A DNA stretch of 64,000 bases from Pseudomonas fluorescens (GCF_000968015.1 NZ_LACH01000021.1:43324-107323); one strand, 5' to 3'. Counted from the first letter of the stretch, positions 36,837 to 46,305 are shown. Numbers and translations: made by a program. Notes: generated by a model not told the origin, from the sequence alone.

Positions 36837-36874
36837 GTCCTGCATACTCTCAGTCTGCATAAAAGCCGGGCATG

Positions 36875-36903
36875 AAAAAGGCGAGCGCAATGCTCGCCTT
36901 TTT
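36875..36903. terminator. Bidirectional rho-independent terminator
   Basis: A 7-bp stem GGCGAGC/GCTCGCC with a GCAAT loop is flanked by AAAAA and TTTTT. It serves the convergent dpkA and DUF883 genes. Confidence 0.92.
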
Positions 36904-36928
36904 GCTTTTGTACCTAAAGCAGAACCGC

Positions 36929-37246
36929 TTACCGCCGACCGAGCAACAACCCGACAACCAGGCCGAAACCGGCAGAGATCGCCACGGTTTGCCACGGGTG
37001 ACCACCGATGTAGGTTTCAGTGGCTTCGACCGCAGGTTTGGTCCGGTCACGAACGCTGGTGACGGAGTCCCGAGCCTGCTGAAGTTTCAGGGCGATCTGC
37101 CCGCGAAGTGTGTCCGCTTCCTCACCGACAAGCGAGGCACTGCTTTTGAGCAGCTTTTCCGACTCTTCGATCAGAGCCTGAAGTTCGCTGAAGGCTTGAT
37201 CCTTGATCTGGTCTTCGGCGATTTGTGCGGCGGTTTTCCGGGCCAT
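36929..37246 (-). CDS. DUF883 (ElaB/YqjD-like) membrane-anchored protein
   Basis: This 105-residue protein has a long helical, heptad-rich region (about 10-75) and a single C-terminal transmembrane helix (TVAISAGFGLVVGLLLGRR) preceded by YIGGHPWQ, all typical of DUF883. E. coli relatives are tail-anchored, stationary-phase proteins that bind ribosomes. The ATG at 37246 has AGGAG 8 nt upstream. Confidence 0.93.
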   Translation of the reverse strand: MARKTAAQIAEDQIKDQAFSELQALIEESEKLLKSSASLVGEEADTLRGQIALKLQQARDSVTSVRDRTKPAVEATETYIGGHPWQTVAISAGFGLVVGLLLGRR

Positions 37247-37410
37247 TGAGATACTCCTTGCAGATAAATGGGCAGTGATCAATGGAGTCTGTCTTCAGCG
37301 AAAAAGTTGCAGTGGATTTCGCGTTGACCCAACCCTGACGAAAAATCCTGAGTCGGACATTTCTTCCTACAGTGTAAGATGTCGCCTATTTTACGCAGCA
37401 GGTAACTCCC

Positions 37411-37662
37411 ATGAGCTTCAATCTGGCCGACAAACCCCTTGCCGAGCGCGCTGCGCTCGAAGATGAGAAATCCCGTCTGTTCGATCTCTGGCAAAGCAAC
37501 CTGGGCAAGTCCAAGGGCGAGGCCGCACGATTGTTCGGTGAACGCGCCAAGCGCAAAGGCAAATGGGCGGAGTGGGTCCGTGCCGAACTTGACGGCATGT
37601 CGCCACCGGAATTTGCAAACATGGTGCGTAGCGAAGTCAATCGCCTGATGGCTGCCAAGTAA
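37411..37662 (+). CDS. Conserved hypothetical protein, 83 residues
   Basis: A small, highly charged, helical cytoplasmic protein (SFNLADKPLAERAALEDEK ...) has a tryptophan-rich middle (KGKWAEWVRAEL). The family is not recognised by function. AGG lies 8 nt before the ATG. It diverges from DUF883 across about 160 nt that should hold both promoters. A REP-like repeat begins just after its stop. Confidence 0.75.
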   Translation: MSFNLADKPLAERAALEDEKSRLFDLWQSNLGKSKGEAARLFGERAKRKGKWAEWVRAELDGMSPPEFANMVRSEVNRLMAAK

Positions 37663-37683
37663 CCTGAACCCGACACACATATC

Positions 37684-37774
37684 TGTAGGAACTGCCGCAG
37701 GCTGCGATCTTTTGATCTTGTTTTAAAAAAGCAAAATCCAAAATCAAAAGATCGCAGCCTGCGGCAGCTCCTAC
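37684..37774. repeat. Inverted repeat, GTAGGAGCTGCCGCAGGCTGCGATC family
   Basis: Arms of about 36 nt are imperfectly inverted (one base differs: GGAACTGCC against GGAGCTGCC) around a short AT-rich loop, with the tail GCTGCGATCTTTTGAT shared with the repeats at 41918 and 58810. The right end reaches the stop codon of the LysR gene and may act as terminator for both neighbours. Confidence 0.9.
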
Positions 37775-38685
37775 GCGCTCGCGAAGCTCGCGACAATCGC
37801 TTCCCGTACTTTCAGCACCACCGGATCGAGCTGCGTACTGGTGCGCCAGCCCAGTTCGATCGGGTAACGTGGCAACGCCAGAGGGCAGGGCAGCAGCGCC
37901 AGTCCGCTGAGCGCCGCAATACTTTGCGCCGCATGGGCCGGAATGGTTGCCACGGCCTGACTGCCCTTGAGCAAGTGCGGCAATGCCGCAAAATGTGTGG
38001 TCGAGGCGCACACACGCCGACTCAACCCCAGCGCCGCCAGCCCCTCATCGGTGATCCCGATAAAGCCGCCCGACGACACCAGAATGTGCTCGCGGGCGAC
38101 GAACTCATCAAGGCTGAGGGTCTGCTGTCCCTCGGTCAGGCTCATCGGGTCCACCAGGCACCGATAACCGCCTTCTCCCAACACCTGACGGCTGAGCAAG
38201 CGCTCGGCAAACCCACCGGCGGTGATCGCCAGATCGATGCTGCGTTCCATCAACGCCTGGGCGACGATCTGGCTATGGGTCTGACGAAAGATCAGCCGCA
38301 GCTTCGGCGCGACGCGGGCGATTTCCTCGATCAGCCGGCGCCCATAAGCGATTTCGAAATCATCGGACATACCCACGGTCACCGAGCGCCCGTCGTAATG
38401 GTGGGCGGCCGGATCGACCATCGCCAGGCTCTGCCGGCATTTGTTCAGGGCATCGCTGACCACCGGTTTCAACTGGTTGGCCTTGAGCGTGGGCGCTAGT
38501 CCGCGGCCGGTACGCACAAACAACTGATCGCCATACACCTCGCGCAGCCTTCGCAGTGCGGCGCTGACGGCTGATTGCGTCACGCCCAGACGCAACGCGG
38601 CCCGGCTGGCGCTGGACTCTTCATGCAGCGCTTCGAAGACTTTCAGCAGGTTGAGATCGACGGTGGCGATATTCATTTGGTTCAT
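37771..38685 (-). CDS. LysR-family regulator, divergent from a nitrilase
   Basis: This 304-residue protein has an N-terminal winged helix ([41 protein letters not shown]) and a substrate-binding domain (about 95-300), similar in layout to NodD/LeuO-type LysR proteins. The start at 38685 ([11 protein letters not shown]) was chosen; a second ATG at 38676 is an alternative, and neither has a strong binding site. It diverges from the nitrilase gene across 85 nt and probably controls it. Confidence 0.9.
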   Translation of the reverse strand: MNQMNIATVDLNLLKVFEALHEESSASRAALRLGVTQSAVSAALRRLREVYGDQLFVRTGRGLAPTLKANQLKPVVSDALNKCRQSLAMVDPAAHHYDGRSVTVGMSDDFEIAYGRRLIEEIARVAPKLRLIFRQTHSQIVAQALMERSIDLAITAGGFAERLLSRQVLGEGGYRCLVDPMSLTEGQQTLSLDEFVAREHILVSSGGFIGITDEGLAALGLSRRVCASTTHFAALPHLLKGSQAVATIPAHAAQSIAALSGLALLPCPLALPRYPIELGWRTSTQLDPVVLKVREAIVASFASA

Positions 38686-38770
38686 ATCATTCAGCAGTGA
38701 ATGGGGCTTTATTGATGATCCCGTGGCGCCTGAGAATGAGCAACACCTCATTGCTTTCGGAGTTACTGCG

Positions 38771-39694
38771 ATGCCCAAGTCAATCGTTGCTGCACTGCAA
38801 ATCGGCTCTTTGCCCGGCGGTAAAGCCGATACCCTGGAACAGATCCTTGCCTGGGAAAACGCGATTATCGAATCCGGCGCGGCGCTTGTGGTCATGCCGG
38901 AAGCGTTGCTTGGCGGTTACCCCAAAGGCGAGGGCTTTGGTACTCAGCTGGGTTATCGGCTGCCGGAAGGGCGTGAAGCCTTTGCCCGGTATTTCGCCAA
39001 TGCGATCGACGTGCCCGGCGCGGAAACCGAAGCGTTGGCCGGGTTGTCAGCGCGCACCGGCGCGAACCTGGTGATCGGTGTCATCGAACGCGCCGGCAGC
39101 ACCTTGTACTGCACCGCGTTGTATTTCGATCCGCAGGCCGGGCTGGTCGCCAACCACCGCAAACTGATGCCCACCGGCGCTGAGCGGTTGATTTGGGGCA
39201 AAGGCGATGGCTCGACGCTGCCGGTGATCGACAGTCAGGTCGGGCGGATAGGCGCGGTGGTGTGTTGGGAAAACATGATGCCGCTGCTGCGCACCGCGAT
39301 GTACGCCAAAGGCGTGGAGGTCTGGTGCGCGCCAACGGTGGACGAGCGGGAAATGTGGCAGGTCAGCATGCGCCATATTGCCCATGAAGGCCGCTGCTTT
39401 GTGGTCAGCGCCTGTCAGGTTCAGGATTCACCGCAAGCCTTGGGCGTGGAGATCGCCAACTGGCCTGCGGACCGGCCATTGATTGCCGGTGGCAGCGTGA
39501 TCGTCGGGCCGATGGGCGATATTCTGGCGGGGCCGCTGCGTGACAGCGCCGGTTTGCTCACCGCGGAAATCGATACCGATGACTTGGTCCGCGCCCGTTA
39601 CGACTACGACGTGGTCGGGCACTACGCGCGCCCGGATGTCTTCGAACTGACAGTCGATGAGCGCGCCAAACCGGGCGTCCGCTTCAACGCATAA
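38771..39694 (+). CDS. Nitrilase
   Basis: This 307-residue carbon-nitrogen hydrolase converts nitriles to carboxylic acids and ammonia. The catalytic triad is visible: Glu44 ([12 protein letters not shown]), Lys131 ([12 protein letters not shown]) and Cys165 ([13 protein letters not shown]). The CWENMMP context and the [12 protein letters not shown] segment mark true nitrilases rather than amidases or ureidopropionases. The ATG at 38771 starts the domain; the longer frame upstream runs into the LysR gene. It may detoxify plant nitriles or cyanogenic compounds, as expected for a rhizosphere organism. Confidence 0.92.
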   Translation: MPKSIVAALQIGSLPGGKADTLEQILAWENAIIESGAALVVMPEALLGGYPKGEGFGTQLGYRLPEGREAFARYFANAIDVPGAETEALAGLSARTGANLVIGVIERAGSTLYCTALYFDPQAGLVANHRKLMPTGAERLIWGKGDGSTLPVIDSQVGRIGAVVCWENMMPLLRTAMYAKGVEVWCAPTVDEREMWQVSMRHIAHEGRCFVVSACQVQDSPQALGVEIANWPADRPLIAGGSVIVGPMGDILAGPLRDSAGLLTAEIDTDDLVRARYDYDVVGHYARPDVFELTVDERAKPGVRFNA

Positions 39695-39698
39695 CCCC

Positions 39699-39816
39699 TG
39701 TGGGAGCGAGCTTGCTCCGGGCGGCGTTCCGACGATAGCGGTGGTTCAGGTAACCAATATGTTGAATGTGCCGTCGCCATCGTCGGAACGCCGCCCGGAG
39801 CAAGCTCGCTCCCACA
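39699..39816. repeat. REP-type inverted pair, variant with GGCGGCGTTCCGACGAT extension
   Basis: Arms of about 45 nt share TGTGGGAGCGAGCTTGCTC with the common REP, but then continue as CGGGCGGCGTTCCGACGAT instead of GCGA. The pair is thus a longer, distinct subfamily. It lies directly after the nitrilase stop. Confidence 0.92.
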
Positions 39817-39850
39817 TTTGATTTGTGGCGTTCACACCTGCTGTGGTGAC

Positions 39851-40330
39851 TCACCAGGTGCCGGTCGTCGGCGTTGGCAGGCTGAGTTTGCCGCTGTCCA
39901 CGAAACGCATCGTCCCGAACAAGCCGCCCGCGAGTTTGCCGCGCAGGACGTAGGGCAGGTTGTCGAAGGTTTGGGTTTTGCTCAGGCCCAGGGTCTGGCG
40001 CAGCACGGAGAACGCCGAGACACTTACCGGAACGGTCAGCACGGTGTCGGAAAAGCGTGCAATCGAGCCCGATTGATCGCTGACGCCAGAGGCGAGTGGC
40101 TGGCCGTTGACTTCCAGGTCCAGGGCCACGCCGTTGTAACTGATGGATGTCTCGTTGGGGTTTTGCACGCGTATTTTCACGGCAAAACGTACTTCCATGT
40201 CCTGGCTTTGTAGCGGCTCGAAGCCGACCACGTTGATGTTCAGCGGGTCGCGATTGGGCAGCAGGGCGCAGGCGCTCAGGGAGAGCAATAGCAGGGAAAG
40301 GATAACGGCGTGGACACTGCGCATGGACAT
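39851..40330 (-). CDS. LEA14-like (water stress/hypersensitive response) lipoprotein
   Basis: This 159-residue protein has a lipoprotein signal (LLLLSLSAC) followed by a single LEA type 2/WHy domain. This is a seven-strand beta-sandwich with the conserved VRVQNPNETSISYNGVALDLEVNG pattern. Bacterial members are thought to protect against desiccation or act at the envelope. Two ATG codons (40330 and 40324) could start it; the first is given. Confidence 0.9.
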   Translation of the reverse strand: MSMRSVHAVILSLLLLSLSACALLPNRDPLNINVVGFEPLQSQDMEVRFAVKIRVQNPNETSISYNGVALDLEVNGQPLASGVSDQSGSIARFSDTVLTVPVSVSAFSVLRQTLGLSKTQTFDNLPYVLRGKLAGGLFGTMRFVDSGKLSLPTPTTGTW

Positions 40331-40342
40331 GCTCTCTTAAAG

Positions 40343-40370
40343 AAAAGGCCGAACCGCCAGTGGCTCGGCC
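40343..40370 (-). terminator. Terminator of the NCS2 permease gene
   Basis: On the minus strand a stem GGCCGAGCC ... GGTTCGGCC (one mismatch) is followed by TTTTCTTT. It lies 12 nt after the permease stop. Confidence 0.8.
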
Positions 40371-40381
40371 TCGAGCATTTT

Positions 40382-41854
40382 CTAGCGGTTCAAGGGTGCG
40401 ACAGCGGCGGGCGAGACGGGTTCACCCTTGGCCGGGACATCCGGATTTTCCATGACCCGCAGGATCGAGGCTTCCGGATCGAAATCGTCCTCTTCCAGCT
40501 CAATGAACTCTTCGGGCAGGAAGATATTCAGCACGATTGCGCACAACGCGCCGACGGTGATCGGCGATTCGAAGATGTTGTGCAGCGCCTTCGGCAATTC
40601 GCGCAGCACTTCCGGAACCGCCGCGACACCCAGGCCCATGCCGAGCGAAATCGACACGATCAGCATGTTGCGCCGATGCAGGCCGGCTTCGGCGAGGATT
40701 TTGATCCCGGCGACGGCGACAGTGCCGAACATCACCAGTTCAGCACCGCCGAGTACCGGTTTGGGCATCAGTTGCAGCACCGCGCCGATCATCGGGAACA
40801 ACCCCAGCACCACCAACAAACCGGCAATGAAGAACGCCACGTAGCGGCTGGCCACGCCGGTGAGCTGGATCACGCCATTGTTCTGGGCGAAGGTCACCAT
40901 CGGCATGCTATTGAACACGGCGGCCATGGCCGAATTGAGGCCGTCGGCGAGCAGACCGGACTTGATCCGGCGGATGTAGATCGGGCCTTTGACCGGCTGC
41001 CGGGAAATCATCGAATTGGCCGTCAAGTCACCGGCGGCTTCCAGCGGCGACACCAGGAAAATCACCGCCACCGGCACAAACGCCACCCAATCGAAGTTAA
41101 AGCCGTACTTGAACGGCACCGGTACGCTCATCAGCGGTACGTCGGGCAGGCTGGCGAAGTTGACGTCACCCATCAGCCAGGCCACGGCATAACCGAGGGC
41201 CAGGCCAATGACGATTGCACCGAGGCGCAGGAACGGCACATCGACCCGATTCAACAGCACAATGGTTCCGAGCACCAGGGCCGCCAGGGCCAGATGACTG
41301 GCGGCGCCGAGGTCCGTCGCACCGAAGCCGCCGGCGATGTCGGTCATGGCGACTTTGATCAGTGACAGGCCCATCAGCGTGATGATCGTGCCGGTCACCA
41401 CCGGGGTGATCAGCATCCGCAGTTTGCCGATGAACTGGCTCAACACCACTTCGATGAAGGCAGCGAAAAAGCACACACCAAAGATGGTCGACAGGATCTC
41501 ATCGGTGCCGCCACCCCGGGCCTTGACCAGGAAACCGGCGCTGAGAATCACGCTGATGAATGAGAAGCTGGTGCCTTGCAGACACAGCAGGCCGGAACCG
41601 ATCGGGCCGAAACGTCGTGCCTGCACAAATGTGCCCAGTCCCGAGACGAACAGCGCCATGCTGATCAGGTACGGCACTTCGCTTTGCAGGCCGAGAGCGC
41701 CCCCCATGATCAGGGTCGGGGTGATGATGCCGACGAAGCTGGCGAGCACGTGTTGCAGGGCGGCGAAGACGGTGGCGGTCAGATGCGGGCGGTCGTCGAG
41801 GCCGTAAATCAAGTCGGAACGGGGCTGGGGTTTTGCGTGTTCGGATGAGGTCAC
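40382..41854 (-). CDS. NCS2-family nucleobase (urate/xanthine) permease
   Basis: This 490-residue proton symporter has about fourteen helices. The QH motif in the first helix (AALQHVLASFVG), the acidic residue in SPLEAAGDLTANS and the NCS2 signature NNGVIQLTGVASR are present. This set is typical of urate/xanthine carriers (UacT/XanQ group) rather than uracil carriers. The start codon is GTG at 41854 with no strong binding site; no other start lies nearby. A charged C-terminal tail of about 60 residues is longer than in E. coli homologues. Confidence 0.92.
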   Translation of the reverse strand: MTSSEHAKPQPRSDLIYGLDDRPHLTATVFAALQHVLASFVGIITPTLIMGGALGLQSEVPYLISMALFVSGLGTFVQARRFGPIGSGLLCLQGTSFSFISVILSAGFLVKARGGGTDEILSTIFGVCFFAAFIEVVLSQFIGKLRMLITPVVTGTIITLMGLSLIKVAMTDIAGGFGATDLGAASHLALAALVLGTIVLLNRVDVPFLRLGAIVIGLALGYAVAWLMGDVNFASLPDVPLMSVPVPFKYGFNFDWVAFVPVAVIFLVSPLEAAGDLTANSMISRQPVKGPIYIRRIKSGLLADGLNSAMAAVFNSMPMVTFAQNNGVIQLTGVASRYVAFFIAGLLVVLGLFPMIGAVLQLMPKPVLGGAELVMFGTVAVAGIKILAEAGLHRRNMLIVSISLGMGLGVAAVPEVLRELPKALHNIFESPITVGALCAIVLNIFLPEEFIELEEDDFDPEASILRVMENPDVPAKGEPVSPAAVAPLNR

Positions 41855-41917
41855 GAGGAAAGCGCCAGGGGACGGGTCAAAAAATGGAGGCGCAGGATGC
41901 CAGAAAGCAGCGAAAGA

Positions 41918-42013
41918 TCAAAAGATCGCAGCCTCGTTTCACTCGACAGCTCCTACAGGGATCGCATTTCAAATGTAGGAGCTGTCGAGTGAAACGAGGC
42001 TGCGATCTTTTGA
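41918..42013. repeat. Inverted repeat, GTAGGAGCTGTCGAGTGAAACGAGGCTGCGATC family
   Basis: Two arms of about 40 nt are perfect inverted copies around a 16-nt loop. The same element with GTGCAACGAG recurs at 58810. It lies between the permease start and the LysR stop. Confidence 0.93.
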
Positions 42014-42016
42014 CTT

Positions 42017-42910
42017 TCAGGCAAACGCTGCACGCAAATCCTCTTCAAAGGCTTTTTGTGCATCCCCTGGCACCTGGGCGCGATGGCGGGCCAGATGGAA
42101 TGCCACGTCGAAACTCATATCGGCACGGCGCACGGCGCGCAGCAATGCCTTGTCTTCCCAGCTGCGGGCAAAGTGTTCGGGTAAATAACCGACATGCTTG
42201 CCGGAGAGAATGAAGGCGAGGGTGCCTTCGACTTGCTCCGAGCGCGCCGAACACATCTTCCCCTGGAAGGGCTCGTCGCTGCGCAGGAAGCGGTAAGGGT
42301 GATCGACCCGATCACAAGCCTGTAGCGCAAGATCGTCAGGCGCATCGTCGGTGAACAGCGGATGGCCGGGGGCGCAATACAGGTGCTGGGTTTCGGTAAA
42401 CAGTTCGCGGTAGTCAAAAGCGCTTTGCACTTGTGAGAAATAGCCGATCGCCAGGTCCAGTCGTTGTTGCAGCAGCAACCGTTCCATTTCGCCGGGCATG
42501 GCGCTGATTAATTCGATGCGGACCGATTCGTCCCGTTCACGAAAGCGCCGGATCGCATCGGCCACTCGTTGCAGCACGGATTGATCGAGTGCTTCGGACA
42601 ACCCCAAACGAACCTCGCCGATCAAACGCCCGGCCACACCATTGGATTGGTGGCGGAAGGCTTCGATGGACTCGAACAGGCTGCGAGTCGCGCTGAGCAG
42701 TTGTTCGCCCTTGGGCGTAATCTTGAAACCACCCTTGCCGCGACTGCAGAGGCGATAGCCGAGCCGGGTTTCCAGTTTGGCCATTTGCTGGCTGATGCTC
42801 GACTGGCTCAAGCCCAACTCACCCTGAGCCGCGCTGAAACCGCCGCACTCCACCACGTTGACGAACAGGCGCAGCAGTTGCAGATCGAGATCATGGAGTT
42901 GGCCGAGCAT
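42017..42910 (-). CDS. LysR-family transcriptional regulator
   Basis: This 297-residue regulator has a winged helix (LQLLRLFVNVVECGGFSAAQGELGLSQSSISQQMAKLETRLG) and a LysR substrate-binding domain (about 90-290). It diverges from the polyamine-binding protein and agmatinase genes across about 100 nt, so it is the likely controller of that operon. The ATG at 42910 is preceded directly by a TTG alternative. Confidence 0.92.
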   Translation of the reverse strand: MLGQLHDLDLQLLRLFVNVVECGGFSAAQGELGLSQSSISQQMAKLETRLGYRLCSRGKGGFKITPKGEQLLSATRSLFESIEAFRHQSNGVAGRLIGEVRLGLSEALDQSVLQRVADAIRRFRERDESVRIELISAMPGEMERLLLQQRLDLAIGYFSQVQSAFDYRELFTETQHLYCAPGHPLFTDDAPDDLALQACDRVDHPYRFLRSDEPFQGKMCSARSEQVEGTLAFILSGKHVGYLPEHFARSWEDKALLRAVRRADMSFDVAFHLARHRAQVPGDAQKAFEEDLRAAFA

Positions 42911-43011
42911 CAAACATTACTCCGGGGTAAAGTCAGGATAACAAACTTGATATTTCACCAATGTATCCGACGACGCATTCTGCATCCACTTCCTCTGGTC
43001 AGGTGTTCGTC

Positions 43012-44103
43012 ATGGCTTCCACCTTCAAGTTGTGTTTATCCGCGCTGTTTCTCGCCATGGCCGTATCGGCTCAGGCCGAGGAAAAAGTCGTCAATCTCTA
43101 CAGTTGGGCCGATTACGTGGCGCCGGAAACCTTGCAGCGGTTCGAGCAGGAAACCGGCATTCACGTGCGTTACGACACGTTCGACGCGCCAGAAGTGCTC
43201 GAAACCAAACTGCTCACCGGTGGCAGCGGTTATGACGTGGTGGTGCCGTCGTCCAGTGTTCTGGCACGCGGGTTGGCGGCCGGGGCGCTGAAAGCCATTC
43301 CTCACGAAGGCCTGAAGGGCTACGCCAACCTTGATCCCGATCTGTTGGAAAAACTCGCCGCGGTCGACCCGGGCAATCTCTACGGAGTGCCCTATACCTG
43401 GGGCACGCTGGGGCTTGGGATGAACGTCGAAGCGGTGCGCAAACGCTTGCCGAACGTGCCGCTCAACAGCCTGGACCTGCTGTTTAAACCGGAGTACGCC
43501 AGCAAGCTGAAGGACTGCGGCATCGCGATCATTGACTCGCCGCAGGAGGTGATCGGCCTGGCGTTGCACTATCTGGGTAAAGATCCCTACAGCACGGACA
43601 AGAACGACCTGGACGCGGCGCAAGCGTTGCTGCATCAGTTGCAGCCTAACGTGTTGTACGTCGCCAGCGGACGGCAGATCAACGATCTGGCTAACGGCAG
43701 CATCTGTCTGGCCCTGGCCTATAACGGTGACGCCAGCATGGCCGCCGATCAGGCGCGCAAGGCCAACAAGCCCTATGAAATCGCCTACCGGATTCCCAAG
43801 GAAGGCACGATCGTGTGGCAGGATAACCTGGCGATCCCCAAGGACGCGCCCCATCCCGAAGCCGCACGCCAGTTCATTGAATTCATGTTGCGTCCGGAGT
43901 CCGTTGCGGCGCTGACCAACACCTTGTTCTTTGCCACCGCCAACCAGGCCGCCACGCCGCTGGTGGATGAAGCCGTGCGCACCGATCCGGACATTTACCC
44001 ACCCGCCGACGTGCGTGACCGGCTGTACGCCGACCGCAGCATGAGCCTCAAGGACATGCGTCAGCGCACCCGTGTGTGGACCACTTTCCGTAGCCGCCAA
44101 TAA
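43012..44103 (+). CDS. Periplasmic polyamine-binding protein (PotF/SpuD-like)
   Basis: This 363-residue extracellular solute-binding protein has a signal peptide (about 1-22, ending SAQAE) and the PotF/PotD fold: VVNLYSWADYVAPETLQRFEQETG, the YDVVVPSSSVLARG ligand-binding segment, LYGVPYTWGTLGLGMN and a C-terminal NTLFFATANQAA. The ABC permease and ATPase that normally accompany such a protein are absent. It is followed after 13 nt by agmatinase. It probably captures putrescine, agmatine or a related guanidine compound for a transporter encoded elsewhere. Confidence 0.92.
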   Translation: MASTFKLCLSALFLAMAVSAQAEEKVVNLYSWADYVAPETLQRFEQETGIHVRYDTFDAPEVLETKLLTGGSGYDVVVPSSSVLARGLAAGALKAIPHEGLKGYANLDPDLLEKLAAVDPGNLYGVPYTWGTLGLGMNVEAVRKRLPNVPLNSLDLLFKPEYASKLKDCGIAIIDSPQEVIGLALHYLGKDPYSTDKNDLDAAQALLHQLQPNVLYVASGRQINDLANGSICLALAYNGDASMAADQARKANKPYEIAYRIPKEGTIVWQDNLAIPKDAPHPEAARQFIEFMLRPESVAALTNTLFFATANQAATPLVDEAVRTDPDIYPPADVRDRLYADRSMSLKDMRQRTRVWTTFRSRQ

Positions 44104-44116
44104 TAAGGAACCCGAG

Positions 44117-45076
44117 ATGGACGTCCCGATGCAAAACGATCAGGCCATGACCCGCGACAGCCTCTACGGCACCGCCGCCGAAAGTACCTACGCCGGTATC
44201 ACCAGTTTCATGCGTCGTCGCTACAGTCGCGACTTGCGCGGCGTTGATGTAGCGGTCAGCGGTGTCCCGTTCGACACCGCCACCAGCAACCGCCCCGGCG
44301 CGCGTTTCGGACCACGCGGCATTCGTGCCGCGTCCACCGGGATTGCCTGGGAACGCCATTGGCCATGGACCTTCGACCCGTTCGACCATCTGGCGGTCAT
44401 CGACTACGGCGATTGCGACTTCGATTACGGCACACCGCAGTCGGTGCCGGAAAGCATCGAAGCCCATGCCGAGCACATTCTCAATGCCGGTAGCGCGATG
44501 CTGACGTTCGGCGGGGATCACTTCATCACGTATCCGTTGCTCAAGGCCCATGCGCGCAAACATGGTCCGCTGTCGTTGATCCACTTCGACGCCCACAGCG
44601 ACACCTGGCCGGACGAAGGCGGCAAGCGCGTCGATCACGGCACGATGTTCTGGCACGCGGCCAAGGAAGGGTTGGTGGATCCGTCGCGTTCGGTGCAGAT
44701 CGGGTTGCGCACCACCAATGACGATCACCAGGGCTTTCAAGTGCTGGATGCGCGGCAAGTGCATCGAAGTGGTGTTGATGCGATCGTCGAGGCCATTCGG
44801 GCGCGGGTCGGTGATCACCCGGTGTACCTGACGTTCGACATTGATTGCCTCGATCCGGCTTTCGCTCCAGGCACCGGAACGCCGGTATGCGGCGGCTTGA
44901 GCACGGTGCAGGCGCTGGAAATTCTCGGTGGCTTGCGCGGGATCAATCTGGTGGGAATGGACGTCGTGGAAGTCGCGCCGGCCTACGACAGTGCGGACAT
45001 TACCTCACTGGCGGCGGCGACGTTGGCGATGGAAATGCTGTGCCTCTATGCCGCTAAACACAAAGTCGACCGGTAA
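44117..45076 (+). CDS. speB: Agmatinase family ureohydrolase
   Basis: This 319-residue manganese enzyme hydrolyses agmatine to putrescine and urea. Metal ligands are seen in GGDHFITYP (His), HFDAHSDTWP (Asp, His, Asp) and TFDIDCLDPAFAPGTGTP (two Asp). It resembles E. coli SpeB along its length, including the SGVPFDTATSNRPGARFGP start and the VEVAPAYDSADITSLAAATLAMEM end. In pseudomonads, close paralogues act on guanidinobutyrate or guanidinopropionate, so exact substrate is open. It forms an operon with the polyamine-binding protein. Confidence 0.9.
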   Translation: MDVPMQNDQAMTRDSLYGTAAESTYAGITSFMRRRYSRDLRGVDVAVSGVPFDTATSNRPGARFGPRGIRAASTGIAWERHWPWTFDPFDHLAVIDYGDCDFDYGTPQSVPESIEAHAEHILNAGSAMLTFGGDHFITYPLLKAHARKHGPLSLIHFDAHSDTWPDEGGKRVDHGTMFWHAAKEGLVDPSRSVQIGLRTTNDDHQGFQVLDARQVHRSGVDAIVEAIRARVGDHPVYLTFDIDCLDPAFAPGTGTPVCGGLSTVQALEILGGLRGINLVGMDVVEVAPAYDSADITSLAAATLAMEMLCLYAAKHKVDR

Positions 45077-45090
45077 CACACAAACCTAAA

Positions 45091-45180
45091 TGTGGGAGCG
45101 AGCTTGCTCGCGATAGGGCCGGTACATACAACAGATGTGTTGAATGTTAGGACGCTATCGCGAGCAAGCTCGCTCCCACA
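45091..45180. repeat. REP-type inverted pair
   Basis: The arms TGTGGGAGCGAGCTTGCTCG and their inverse lie about 45 nt apart, in the same family as 4612, 9155 and 50088. The pair lies between the convergent agmatinase and aldo/keto reductase stops. Confidence 0.93.
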
Positions 45181-45191
45181 TTTGATCTGTG

Positions 45192-46244
45192 TCAGGCCAC
45201 TGGGATGATTGGCAGATCCAGGGTTTCAGCCCCGGTAAATCGCGCCATCGACCCGGCAATGGATTCATGGGGCACGCCCATCGCCACAACGCTGACCCCA
45301 TCAAGCCGCGACAGTTGATCCCCGTTCAATTGCACATTCAAAGCACCCAAGGTCGCATCCAGTTGTTCACGGGTGCGCGAGCCGAGAATCGGAATCAGTG
45401 CCGTGGTCGAACGCTTGGCTTTTTCCCGCAGCCAGGCAATGGCCACGTGCGTCGGGCTGGCGCCCAGTTCTGCGGCGACAGCCAGCAAAGTGTCGAGCAG
45501 GGCGGTTTCACGGGCACTTTTCTCGGCGTGGATCAGCATGCCGAGTTTGGCGGCGCGGTTGTCGCCATCGTTGGTGCGGTACTTGCCGGTGAGGAAGCCG
45601 CCACCCAACGGTGACCATAACGTCGCGGCCAGGCCCAAGGCTTCGGCCATCGGCAACTGTTCACGTTCGGCGGTGCGTTCGGCGAGGCTGTATTCCACCT
45701 GAATCGCAGCAATCGGTGAGAAACCGCGAACTTCGGCCAGCACATCGGCCCGTGCGATGCGCCACGCCGGGAAGTTCGACAACCCGGCGTAATGAATTTT
45801 GCCAGCGCGCACCAGATCGTCGAAACCGCGCAGGATTTCTTCCATCGGCGTCACGCCATCGCTCATGTGGGCCCAGAACAGGTCGATGTGGTCGGTGTTG
45901 AGTCGTTTCAGGCTTTCTTCCACGGCGCGAACCAAGTTCTTGCGGTTGTTGCCGGTGTGGGAAATGCCCGCAGCCGGCGTGGTCCCCAGGGTGTATTTGG
46001 TGGCGATAACCAGACGATCCCGTTCCGCTGCGATGAACTCGCCGAGCATGGCTTCCGACTGGCCAGCCTGATAGCCGTTGGCGGTGTCGATGAAATTGCC
46101 GCCGGCCTCCAGGTAGCCATCAAAGATGCGTTTGGCTTCGTCACGCTCGGCGCCATGACCCCAACCGGTGCCGAAATTACCGGCGCCCAGCGCCAGTTCC
46201 GAGACCCGCAAGCCGGTTTTTCGGCCGAAGACTTTGTAATGCAT
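45192..46244 (-). CDS. Aldo/keto reductase
   Basis: This 350-residue member of the aldo/keto reductase family shows catalytic Asp and Tyr (NFIDTANGYQAGQSE), Lys (VIATKYTLG) and His (DLFWAHMSDG), with cofactor segment IPILGSRTREQLD near the C-terminus. AGGAG lies 8 nt before the ATG at 46244. It is divergent from a YafY-type regulator; an inverted repeat lies between the two genes, close to its start. The substrate is unknown. Confidence 0.93.
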   Translation of the reverse strand: MHYKVFGRKTGLRVSELALGAGNFGTGWGHGAERDEAKRIFDGYLEAGGNFIDTANGYQAGQSEAMLGEFIAAERDRLVIATKYTLGTTPAAGISHTGNNRKNLVRAVEESLKRLNTDHIDLFWAHMSDGVTPMEEILRGFDDLVRAGKIHYAGLSNFPAWRIARADVLAEVRGFSPIAAIQVEYSLAERTAEREQLPMAEALGLAATLWSPLGGGFLTGKYRTNDGDNRAAKLGMLIHAEKSARETALLDTLLAVAAELGASPTHVAIAWLREKAKRSTTALIPILGSRTREQLDATLGALNVQLNGDQLSRLDGVSVVAMGVPHESIAGSMARFTGAETLDLPIIPVA

Positions 46245-46282
46245 GGGATGACTCCTGAAGGAAAAAGCGTTGAGGTCGAATA

Positions 46283-46305
46283 TAAATGTCTGTCGACATG
46301 TATTT
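46283..46305. promoter_or_regulatory. Palindromic operator candidate
   Basis: Inverted arms ATGTC and GACAT flank a 4-nt spacer, with a nested perfect TGTCGACA. AT-rich sequence continues with near-symmetry on both sides (AAAT/ATTT). It sits about 40 nt before the aldo/keto reductase start and 145 nt before the regulator start. Confidence 0.5.
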
